Part shown: one piece after another, positions 10,601 through 14,930 of the stretch | Position numbering within the stretch: the stretch's first letter is position 1 | Layout: each line of letters begins with the position of its first letter | DNA from: an uncultured Bacteroidia bacterium | Lineage (GTDB): Bacteria > Bacteroidota > Bacteroidia > Bacteroidales > UBA932 | DNA: 35,912 nucleotides | Assembly (NCBI GenBank): GCA_902779785.1 | Contig: CACZDC010000013.1 | Location: 1-35,912 of the forward strand | Direction of reading: 5' to 3' | The notes under the pieces: generated by a model | Databases searched by the model: none | What the model saw: only the letters and a program-made list of their open reading frames with translations | What the model was told of the DNA's origin: nothing | Position numbers and translations under genes: made by a program

Positions 10601-10824
10601 CCGGAATTACCATCAATTACCGCCGTTCCGGCAACACAACCTATTATTCCGCAGGAATGATGACCGGCACAGGTTACGCGGACAATACGACTTATACTCC
10701 TCCTCGTTCCGGTTCCTGGTCAGGCTCCGCCACTTCAGTGGAGCTGCAAAACGGCACAAGGCCGAGCGGCGGCAACAGAGTCCAGATTACCAGCATCGCT
10801 GTCACCTACGAGGATTACGAGTAG
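7681..10824 (+). CDS. Very large fimbrial-type lipoprotein (DUF4906-like, putative tip protein)
   Basis: The 1047-aa product starts with a lipoprotein signal (LLLAAAC, Cys20). It is followed by KVKLKFSIVAPTSVKTKAD and LDNIYVAVFSASGFF, the pattern of the large DUF4906-type proteins that end Bacteroides fimbrial operons. The middle has repeated beta-strand-like segments, and the end (from about residue 900) is rich in Thr, Ser and Asn (for example NTTSSTVSNTGDRTITSGN), as in surface beta-helices or stalks. The family assignment is from memory of pattern and was not searched. A second Met codon at 7684 is an equally good start. It is translationally coupled to the gene before it. Confidence 0.75.
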   Translation: MMKYLRYIALAGILLLAAACAEKEIIPAIPTDNTAESAGKVKLKFSIVAPTSVKTKADIDANPDLDNIYVAVFSASGFFNEWVPATIENTTEVNYDGTAATKYELTVSLTMSESRLRVHFIGNCPEKFKSAPPITGISAQDLEEIVMSKIRSQITDTHNDGYWQKVLLPKGIKAQTTVDEFGTEVYATDPVTGDFMPTAETLAQFPDPIVLVRNFARIYLENLATNDQGVKDVTIQKFALAYAPAEGPIAPILMNPVITDSVGVYVPNPDAVPNVKTYMESFFINFQDYPLVATTEKPVALADEPYFYEAHTPANLVFGTYPDPNDPNKDPNVPTFAEMTPWTAGTALYMYERELPKRGQPATRIIIYAHKDGEVDGQGNDLYKYYALDIVNESGEYIPIMRNNTYTIKLLNIEAGSGESSLDAAAGASSATVYGDINKQHVTEISNGVSSIGTSYTEMMYVRPGTYEVMFRYIATNDTNYDFANKERLDLVSLQIGYKDESSGAFTLQPESTPNLENAFLIDNGKYKVYIDTVAAAAQRTVIQYVRSGHEWVQATAAQIADPNVHKWGKIVYQTIGTSSDGLMDSDGYFTQSRVQTIRVTGTFDNKPIFRDVIIKLSPRRTLQVVCRNKYVMAESNQREVVRIRVPDDLSRSIFPLQFKIEPAAHSLTPDGDVLPVTSGASIVPNASEPAYYFIKELTWETYEALRTSHVETINGVKWVYIDCTFKTTKTNNACTVYVRNDYFKDDANAQDDFQNYYQRSFSDLSFGQSGTDITFSCTLDKQPASGMYNSTYWWDPSLSDNCFSNSYRVLPYAFKIVLDGIEPKLNAQGRPVDEEIQGTAGENTYLVIVGNPSLIASGTNAVDNPDRRFISLTFAVAEDNTSGNYSIDLNTTNLTDNPNLYIPNSASGRVKTKVPRTVTVNTTSSTVSNTGDRTITSGNVSIRFTNIYARNTNYITIGDNSRIIITAGDLTITGITINYRRSGNTTYYSAGMMTGTGYADNTTYTPPRSGSWSGSATSVELQNGTRPSGGNRVQITSIAVTYEDYE

Positions 10825-10833
10825 CCCGGCTTA

Positions 10834-11493
10834 GTGCGCCTGAAAGTCTTATACCTTTTTATAGCTCTTCTCCTTCTCGGAGGAGAGCTTTATTCTCAGG
10901 AAGTGCTCAAGGCATCCAGGGTAGAGGCCCGCTCAGGCAGGCGCAGGCCCTCCCTGGGGCTGCCCCTGCACCCCGACGGGCAGATCGACCACGCCGTCTG
11001 GAATGCAGAAGGTATATGGATGGGCTCGGACATCTTCAAAGGCGCCCCCTTCTGGAATATGGCTCCGGCCGGCTTATGCAAAGAATTCGCCCTGAAGGAC
11101 GTGCTCAGCCTCTGCGGCAAATGGACGGAAGAAAGGCCCAAAGGAGCCCCCGCGATAGTATGGGGTCCCTACGGCAAATTCATTTTCGCCGCAATCTGCA
11201 AGAAGACCGGCAGCTCCCTCGGCTGGAAATCCATCGCCTTCATCATCCCCAAGGAAGGCATCGCCCCCGGCAAAAGCGTCTACGACTACTCCTGCAGCGT
11301 CAATTCCCTGGAGCACAGAATCGCCTACAACCTCTTCCCGAAACTCCCCCCACACCTCCAGGAAATCATTGAAGAAATGACCTCCTGCGAGCTATTATGT
11401 CCATTCCAGGAGTTCGATGCAGGAGAGCTTGACGAAGCGCCCGAGAAAGAGCTCGAGATGGATATGGAACTCGACTACCTCGACATCTACTGA
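10834..11493 (+). CDS. Secreted protein of unknown function at the end of the fimbrial operon
   Basis: I do not recognise this 219-aa protein. The start is a GTG 9 bases after the upstream TAG, chosen because it opens into a signal peptide (MRLKVLYLFIALLLLGGELYSQ, probable cleavage after the S or Q region). No ATG is available upstream in this frame. The mature part has several Cys residues, basic patches near the N-terminus and a strongly acidic tail (ELDEAPEKELEMDMELDY). Its position 9 bp after the putative tip gene suggests a role in, or co-expression with, fimbria assembly. The same reading frame continues through the upstream TAG, so stop-codon read-through would give a fusion; the signal peptide argues for separate translation. 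Confidence 0.65.
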   Translation: MRLKVLYLFIALLLLGGELYSQEVLKASRVEARSGRRRPSLGLPLHPDGQIDHAVWNAEGIWMGSDIFKGAPFWNMAPAGLCKEFALKDVLSLCGKWTEERPKGAPAIVWGPYGKFIFAAICKKTGSSLGWKSIAFIIPKEGIAPGKSVYDYSCSVNSLEHRIAYNLFPKLPPHLQEIIEEMTSCELLCPFQEFDAGELDEAPEKELEMDMELDYLDIY

Positions 11494-11503
11494 GGCCCCG
11501 CCG

Positions 11504-11646
11504 TTTCCCCGGTCGGCAAGGCCAGCGGCCCGAAGGCGCGAAGGCAGACCGCCGGGAAGGGCGGGCAGGATGGTGGAGCCGAGGGCTCCTGGGCGAAGCC
11601 GGCCATTTCCGGCCGGCGAGGCCAGCGGCCCGAAGGCGCGGGGGCA
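11504..11646 (+). repeat. GC-rich palindromic element, intergenic copy (right half plus full core)
   Basis: A 43-base right-half copy (11504-11546) is followed, after a 21-base linker, by a full 79-base core (11568-11646). The core matches the cores at 13652-13731 and 13802-13881 almost base for base. It contains two hairpins: GGAGCC-GAG-GGCTCC, and GCCGGCC-ATTTCC-GGCCGGC (11598-11617). In the other two copies the second stem is GCCGACC/GGTCGGC. The A-T pair there is a G-C pair here, so both sides changed together and pairing is preserved. The element therefore looks selected for, or spread as, a folded structure. Confidence 0.85.
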
Positions 11647-11712
11647 TAGTGTCGCATATGGTGACGAGATGGCAGGAAAATGGACATTCTGACAGCTGAA
11701 ATGTACCGCAAA

Positions 11713-11734
11713 GGCAAATGGCCCCGACTTTGCC
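11713..11734. promoter_or_regulatory. Inverted repeat upstream of hsp20 (possible operator)
   Basis: GGCAAA and TTTGCC form a perfect 6-bp inverted repeat with a 10-base spacer, about 90 bp before the hsp20 ATG. Flanking AAA and ATTT extend the symmetry if one bulged base is allowed. No clear TTTG/TAnnTTTG promoter was found nearby, so this could be an operator or part of a heat-shock promoter. The evidence is position and symmetry only. Confidence 0.3.
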
Positions 11735-11802
11735 ATTTGATAAGACGACTCCGCAAAGGAGCCCCGGAAACAAGGCCCGCAGGAAGGCCCGAAACCGGAA
11801 CC

Positions 11803-11815
11803 CTTAAAGTTTAAG
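11803..11815. promoter_or_regulatory. 13-bp palindrome immediately 5' of hsp20 start
   Basis: CTTAAA-G-TTTAAG is a perfect odd-length palindrome ending 4 bases before the ATG at 11820. It could be an operator or an mRNA element near the ribosome site. It is AT-rich in an otherwise GC-rich leader. Function is unknown. Confidence 0.3.
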
Positions 11816-11819
11816 TCTT

Positions 11820-12251
11820 ATGTTACCCGTCAGAAGAAACAATGATAGCTGGTTGCCGGACATCTTCAATGACTTCTTCGACAACAGTTGGATGGAGAGA
11901 CCGACTTACACCGCCCCGGCCATCAACGTAATCGAAAACGAAAAAGAATACGAAGTCGAACTTGCCGCCCCAGGCCTCGACAAAGATGATTTCAAGGTCC
12001 ACGTAGACGCAGAGGGCAACCTCCACATCGAAATGGAAAAGAAAAACGAGACCAAAGAAGGCAAAAAGCACGGACGCTTCCTTCGCCGTGAATTCTCCTA
12101 CGAGAAGTTCCAGCAGACACTCCTGCTGCCGGAAGATATCGATTCCGAAAAGATCGAAGCAAAGGTCGAGAAGGGCGTCCTGAACGTCATCCTCCCGAAG
12201 AAGGAGAAAATCCAGACCACAGCCCCTGTCAAACAGATTGCCATCCAATAA
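11820..12251 (+). CDS. hsp20: Small heat shock protein (Hsp20/alpha-crystallin family)
   Basis: The 143-aa protein is a typical bacterial class A small heat shock protein, an ATP-independent cytoplasmic holdase that binds unfolding proteins. The N-terminal arm (WLPDIFNDFFDNSW) precedes an alpha-crystallin domain at about residues 35-135. That domain has the YEVELAAPGLDKDDFKVHVD strand pair, the FLRREFSYEKFQQTLLLPEDID segment, and the conserved A-x-x-x-n-G-V-L-x-V/I motif as AKVEKGVLNVILPK. Length and domain order are standard. It stands alone between two repeat-rich non-coding stretches and probably has its own stress promoter, although no clear consensus was found. Confidence 0.95.
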   Translation: MLPVRRNNDSWLPDIFNDFFDNSWMERPTYTAPAINVIENEKEYEVELAAPGLDKDDFKVHVDAEGNLHIEMEKKNETKEGKKHGRFLRREFSYEKFQQTLLLPEDIDSEKIEAKVEKGVLNVILPKKEKIQTTAPVKQIAIQ

Positions 12252-12385
12252 ATTGCAGCAGACAAGCAGCTGTCACAAAGGCGTTGACAAGCTTTTAATC
12301 CTATGCTGTACTTGATGATCTCGAGTACAGCATTTCATTTTGTGTGTGCCGCCCCCACTGCTTGCCTACGGAACCATCTTCCCTT

Positions 12386-12522
12386 CCACGTTGACAGCTG
12401 GAACGCACCCAGCAAGCGATTTGGCGTCAACGCGGTCGGGAAAAGGACCATTCTGCAACGAATACGTGCCACGTCGACACGTGGGATGCACCCAGCAAGC
12501 GATTTGGCGTCAACGCGGTCGG
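12386..12522 (+). repeat. Two-copy direct repeat, 83-bp period
   Basis: An exact 35-base match (beginning GCACCCAGCAAGCGATTTGG) occurs at 12405-12439 and again at 12488-12522. The similarity extends about 19 bases upstream at lower identity (CCACGTTGACAGCTGGAAC against CCACGTCGACACGTGGGAT). The period of 83 is not a multiple of three. Function is unknown; a decayed mobile or site-specific recombination element would be one explanation. Confidence 0.8.
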
Positions 12523-12680
12523 CGAGAGACAGCAGCGACGTTTTAAGTACGGCAGAGGCATCAGGGAAGATACTTCAAAACACACATTCGGGTCAGAAGG
12601 CCACGGCCCTGCACGTCACGGGGCAACGGCCGCCGCGAGGAGGGCCATTGCACAGAGCCCACCGCAGCGGCGCGCCGTAG

Positions 12681-12707
12681 CCGCCGACCATGACAGCCGG
12701 TCGGCGG
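12681..12707. other. Perfect 9-bp hairpin preceding the 51-bp array
   Basis: CCGCCGACC (12681-12689) pairs perfectly with GGTCGGCGG (12699-12707) across a 9-base loop. It directly abuts the first unit of the tandem array, so it may mark the array boundary. Part of the stem (GCCGACC/GGTCGGC) is identical to the second hairpin stem of the palindromic element found at 13682-13702, which may indicate a shared origin. Confidence 0.6.
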
Positions 12708-12709
12708 CG

Positions 12710-12930
12710 GTGCCGGGAAACTCTCATTTGGCGGCACAGAGGGCCTCCAAACAGTAATCGGTGCCGGGAAACAGCCATTTGGCGGCACGGAGGGCCTCCA
12801 AACAGCAATCCGTGCCGGGAAATCGGCATTTGGCGGCACGGAGAATGCCAAAACAGCAATCGGTGCCGGGAAACAGCCACTTGGCGGCACGGAGATAAGC
12901 GAAACAGCTGGCAGTGCCGCGAAGTAGAGA
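12710..12930 (+). repeat. 51-bp-period tandem array (four good units, a fifth decayed)
   Basis: TGCCGGGAAA or a close variant recurs at 12711, 12762, 12813, 12864 and (decayed) 12915, exactly every 51 bases. Each good unit has arms GTGCCG and CGGCAC that can pair around a centre. Variation is concentrated in two short stretches per unit: a hexamer after GGGAAA (CTCTCA, CAGCCA, TCGGCA, CAGCCA) and an octamer after the second arm and GGAG (GGCCTCCA in units 1 and 2, AATGCCAA, ATAAGCGA). It is not CRISPR-like in size or spacer diversity. The units stay open on both strands because 51 is a multiple of three. Confidence 0.85.
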
Positions 12931-12973
12931 CGGAGATGGCAACGTGCACGACTGCCGTCCGTTAGAGCGCACC

Positions 12974-13050
12974 GGCGGCGGCCGGCTGCTATGGCCGCCG
13001 CCTGAGGGGCCTACCGCGAGCTCGCCACAAGGGCTCGCGTCCGGCCCCTC
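12974..13050. other. Two consecutive strong stem-loops (candidate structured RNA or cruciform)
   Basis: The first hairpin is a perfect 10-bp stem, GGCGGCGGCC/GGCCGCCGCC (12974-12983 and 12993-13002), with a 9-base loop. One base later a nested hairpin begins. Its outer stem GAGGGGCC/GGCCCCTC (13004-13011, 13043-13050) encloses a 3x3 internal loop, then an inner stem CGCGAGC/GCTCGCG (13015-13021, 13033-13039) with an 11-base loop. All four arms pair without a mismatch. No recognised RNA family was identified; it could be a non-coding RNA, an mRNA 3' structure or a DNA cruciform. Confidence 0.6.
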
Positions 13051-13165
13051 TGCTTGCTACCAGGCAAAACATCCTGCGCATGTCAGTTTACGACCGCCGA
13101 AGAACGCTTTGATACTCAGCGCCTTACCATTTAGTCTTTGTCCTGTGCGGAACAGAGACCGCCCG

Positions 13166-13249
13166 TTAAAGCACTGATTTTCAACAATTTAGCGACTCCC
13201 CCTTCCGCCATAACGGGAAGGAGAATCACGTAAGCGACTGATTATCAAC
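13166..13249. repeat. Imperfect direct repeat downstream of the TIGR02757 gene
   Basis: The segment TAAAGCACTGATTTTCAAC (13167-13185) recurs as TAAGCGACTGATTATCAAC (13231-13249). The second copy ends 3 bases before the TIGR02757 stop codon (that gene is on the - strand). CTGATTATCAA also forms one arm of the terminator hairpin at 27252-27286, so the motif may be part of transcription terminators here; TTGATACTCAG at 13109-13119 could be a distant partner. The function is not established. Confidence 0.4.
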
Positions 13250-13252
13250 GGC

Positions 13253-14329
13253 CTAATGATTAACGCCGTAGCCAAAAAGGGCGAAATCGCCTTTGAGGGG
13301 ATCGTCGGGGAAGATGGTCGCAAGGGTGGAGGTGAGACGGAGGGCGGAACTCATTGAGGCGTTGCGGGAATGGATTAGACCAAGGGCAGAGGCCTCAGTA
13401 AGTACGTGAGTATCAAGTGGAACGATAAGGCTGCGCTTGTCGATGAAGTCTGCCCATAGGCCGAGGTCCACAGGGGAGGAGTCGCGGACCATCCAGCGGA
13501 GGAACATACAGAGCCGTTTGCAGGCCGAGCTGGCATCTTTCGGGACTACGGCCGAAGTGCCGAAATGTCGGCACAGCGCCTCGACGGCCGCAAGAGCCGA
13601 TGCCTTCCGTCCCTGCGGCAAAGCACCGTCGGCAGCCGAGTCCGTCCGGCCGGATGGTGGAGCCGAGGGCTCCTGGGCGAAGCCGACCATTTCCCGGTCG
13701 GCAAGGCCAGCGGCCCGATGGCGCGAAGGCAGACACGCCGAGGGTTCAGCGGCCCGAAGGCGTGGGGGCAAAGCACCGTCGGCAACCAAGACTGTGCGGC
13801 CGGATGGTGGAGCCGAGGGCTCCTGGGCGAAGCCGACCATTTCCCGGTCGGCGAGGCCAGCGGCCCGAAGGCGCGAGGGCAGACACGCCGAGGGTTCAGC
13901 AGCCCGAAGGCGCGAGGGCAAAGCACCGTCGGCAGCCAAGACCTCGCGAAGATAGCCGCCAAGAGAGCCATAGCGCCCCAGCAAAGCCCGCAGAAGCTCC
14001 AAGAAGCGGAACATATCGCCCCGGGTGTAGAGACGGTAAAAACAAGCCGGATCCCCCTCGAAAAAGCAATCCCTGTACGCCCCGTCCCGCACCCAGGCAT
14101 CCGGTTGTCCCTCAGCCGAGTCCAGCAGAGACTGGATCTTCGGCAGGAACTGCGCCCGGCTCCCGTAACTCAGACCCGCCGCAAGGAAAGCCATCACCTC
14201 CCGGTCCGCATCCGACGAGACCTGGTGCATAAACCACGAAGGGTCCCCGACGATGAAATCGGCCGTTTCATAGCGCTCCGCGTACTCCCTCAAAAGAGCG
14301 GCCACATCACAAGAAACACTATTCTCCAT
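13253..14329 (-). CDS. TIGR02757 family protein (DUF2400) carrying an in-frame two-unit repeat insertion
   Basis: The N-terminal part (residues 1-132: DPSWFMHQVSSDADREVMAFLAAGLSYGSR) and the C-terminal part (residues 233-358: KRLCMFLRWMVR, LIVPLDTHV, DPLKGDFALFGYGV) match the TIGR02757 family. These are uncharacterised Bacteroidetes proteins of roughly 250-260 aa with a helix-hairpin-helix DNA-glycosylase-like look. Between them lie exactly two 50-residue units (133-182, 183-232), each starting ADGALP and containing RLRAAGLADREMVGFAQEP. They are encoded by a GC-rich palindromic element also present in intergenic DNA. Without them the protein would be 258 aa. The gene overlaps the upstream NUDIX gene by 11 bp, so the two form an operon. 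Whether the product still folds is unknown. Confidence 0.88.
   Translation of the reverse strand: MENSVSCDVAALLREYAERYETADFIVGDPSWFMHQVSSDADREVMAFLAAGLSYGSRAQFLPKIQSLLDSAEGQPDAWVRDGAYRDCFFEGDPACFYRLYTRGDMFRFLELLRALLGRYGSLGGYLREVLAADGALPSRLRAAEPSACLPSRLRAAGLADREMVGFAQEPSAPPSGRTVLVADGALPPRLRAAEPSACLPSRHRAAGLADREMVGFAQEPSAPPSGRTDSAADGALPQGRKASALAAVEALCRHFGTSAVVPKDASSACKRLCMFLRWMVRDSSPVDLGLWADFIDKRSLIVPLDTHVLTEASALGLIHSRNASMSSALRLTSTLATIFPDDPLKGDFALFGYGVNH
13623..13937 (+). repeat. Two 150-bp tandem units of the GC-rich palindromic element inside a gene
   Basis: Unit 1 is 13623-13772 and unit 2 is 13773-13922, followed by a 15-base partial third start (GCACCGTCGGCAGCC, 13923-13937). The units differ at about 11 of 150 positions, so they are not a simple assembly duplication. 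The shared core (13652-13731, 13802-13881) has hairpins GGAGCC-GAG-GGCTCC and GCCGACC-ATTTCCC-GGTCGGC, as in the intergenic copy at 11568-11646. The 150-bp length keeps the host reading frame, and no stop codon arises in it on the coding strand. Confidence 0.92.
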
Positions 14330-14876
14330 AGTCCATAAAATATTTCAGCAGCGGCGCCGCCATAAGCGCCTGCAGGATCTGATTATTGTCCAATAGCTCC
14401 TTGACAAAAGCCTTGGAATGCAGCGAGACCTCGATATCCTCCGTGGCATCCAGGCTCTGCCCCGCCACCTTTTCCACCCCGACGGCAAGGAAAGAGTGGG
14501 CAAGATTGGTCGAAGTGGCAGGATTCGGGGACAGGGTCATCCACTCCTTCCACTCCCCTCCCGCATAGCCGGTCTCCTCCAGAAGCTCGCGCCGGGCCGC
14601 TTCCAGCGGACTCTCCCCTTCCTCGATGACCCCGCAGGGAATCTCATAGCAAGTCTTTCCGAGCCCGTGGCGGTACTGCCGCTCAAGGACCATCTGACCG
14701 TCCCGGGTCAAGGCAATCACATTCACCCAGTCGGGGTATTCCAGCACATAATATTCATTGTTGATGCGTCCGTCCGGAAGCTGCGCCACATCCCGCCTCG
14801 CCGTCAGCCAGGGACGCCGTACAAGATACTCGCTCGAGAGTATCTTCCATTTCCTGTCTTCATTGATTGTGTCCAT
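14319..14876 (-). CDS. NUDIX hydrolase (ADP-ribose pyrophosphatase-like)
   Basis: The 185-aa protein contains a perfect Nudix box G-x5-E-x7-REUxEExGU at residues 82-104 (G82, E88, R96-E97, E100-E101, G103), which binds the catalytic metal ions. The region before it (EYYVLEYPDWVNVIALTRDGQMVLERQYRHG) and the LSPNPATSTNLAHSFLA segment after it are typical of the ADP-sugar/nucleoside-diphosphate clade. The substrate cannot be fixed from sequence. It is the first gene of a two-gene operon with the TIGR02757 gene, which it overlaps by 11 bp. It is transcribed from a -7 box (complement of 14884-14891) that leaves almost no leader. Confidence 0.92.
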   Translation of the reverse strand: MDTINEDRKWKILSSEYLVRRPWLTARRDVAQLPDGRINNEYYVLEYPDWVNVIALTRDGQMVLERQYRHGLGKTCYEIPCGVIEEGESPLEAARRELLEETGYAGGEWKEWMTLSPNPATSTNLAHSFLAVGVEKVAGQSLDATEDIEVSLHSKAFVKELLDNNQILQALMAAPLLKYFMDYGE

Positions 14877-14882
14877 ACTAGT

Positions 14883-14902
14883 GCAAAAATAAGTATTTTT
14901 GC
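14883..14902. promoter_or_regulatory. Palindromic divergent promoter: two -7 boxes back to back
   Basis: GCAAAAATA-AG-TATTTTTGC is a perfect 9-bp inverted repeat. Its right arm contains TATTTTTG (14894-14901), and its left arm is the same sequence on the other strand (14884-14891). Both fit the Bacteroidetes -7 consensus TAnnTTTG. The + promoter would serve the DsbD gene (ATG at 14931) and the - promoter the NUDIX gene (ATG at 14876, so nearly leaderless). The two RNA polymerases could not bind together, so the promoters should compete. No good -33 TTTG was found for either. Confidence 0.6.
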
Positions 14903-14930
14903 GTATATTCGCAGAATAAACACATCTTTT

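Larger units (their letters stand above)
11494..11819. other. 326-bp intergenic region holding a palindromic repeat copy and the hsp20 leader
   Basis: No credible gene is seen here. The first half (11504-11646) is a copy of the GC-rich palindromic element also found inside the TIGR02757 gene. The second half contains an inverted repeat GGCAAA/TTTGCC (11713-11718 and 11729-11734) and an odd palindrome CTTAAAgTTTAAG (11803-11815) just before the hsp20 ATG. Short open frames on both strands are by-products of the high GC content of the repeat. Confidence 0.7.
12252..13252. other. 1-kb non-coding region packed with repeats and hairpins
   Basis: I see no protein-coding gene here. Open frames exist on both strands, but they follow from GC-rich repeats. 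The 83-bp-period repeat shifts frame between its copies, so the two copies encode different peptides, which argues against coding. Contents in order are: the direct repeat (12386-12522), a strong hairpin (12681-12707), a 51-bp-period tandem array (12710-12930), a nested double hairpin (12974-13050) and two copies of an ACTGATTWTCAAC motif (13174-13185, 13238-13249). No tRNA, rRNA or transposase is visible. Confidence 0.7.

Noticed and set aside
12252-12300. Intrinsic terminator after hsp20
   Set aside because: Only a weak GACA/TGTC pairing and a short TTTTAA are present; not convincing enough to annotate.
12303-12680. A 125-codon open frame on the + strand in the repeat region
   Set aside because: It spans the two copies of the 83-bp repeat in different frames, giving unrelated peptides, lacks any recognisable domain, and has no convincing promoter. 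It is best explained by GC-rich non-coding DNA.
12561-12890. A - strand open frame with 17-residue repeats (PPNGCFPAPI type) over the 51-bp array
   Set aside because: The array is open in several frames on both strands because its period is a multiple of three. There is no signal peptide, no known domain and no promoter, so I treat it as a repeat and not a gene.
12710-12930. CRISPR array
   Set aside because: The period of 51 bp with differences of only 6 and 8 bases leaves no true spacers, two units share a variable octamer, and there are no cas genes in the window.
13437-14338. Long + strand open frames opposite the TIGR02757 gene
   Set aside because: They are antisense shadows generated by the GC-rich repeat; the - strand frame contains clear family motifs at both ends.
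14418-14930. A 5' extension of the DsbD frame to 14418
   Set aside because: It would run antisense through the NUDIX gene and place the signal peptide in mid-protein. The ATG at 14931 follows a -7 box and opens into the signal peptide.
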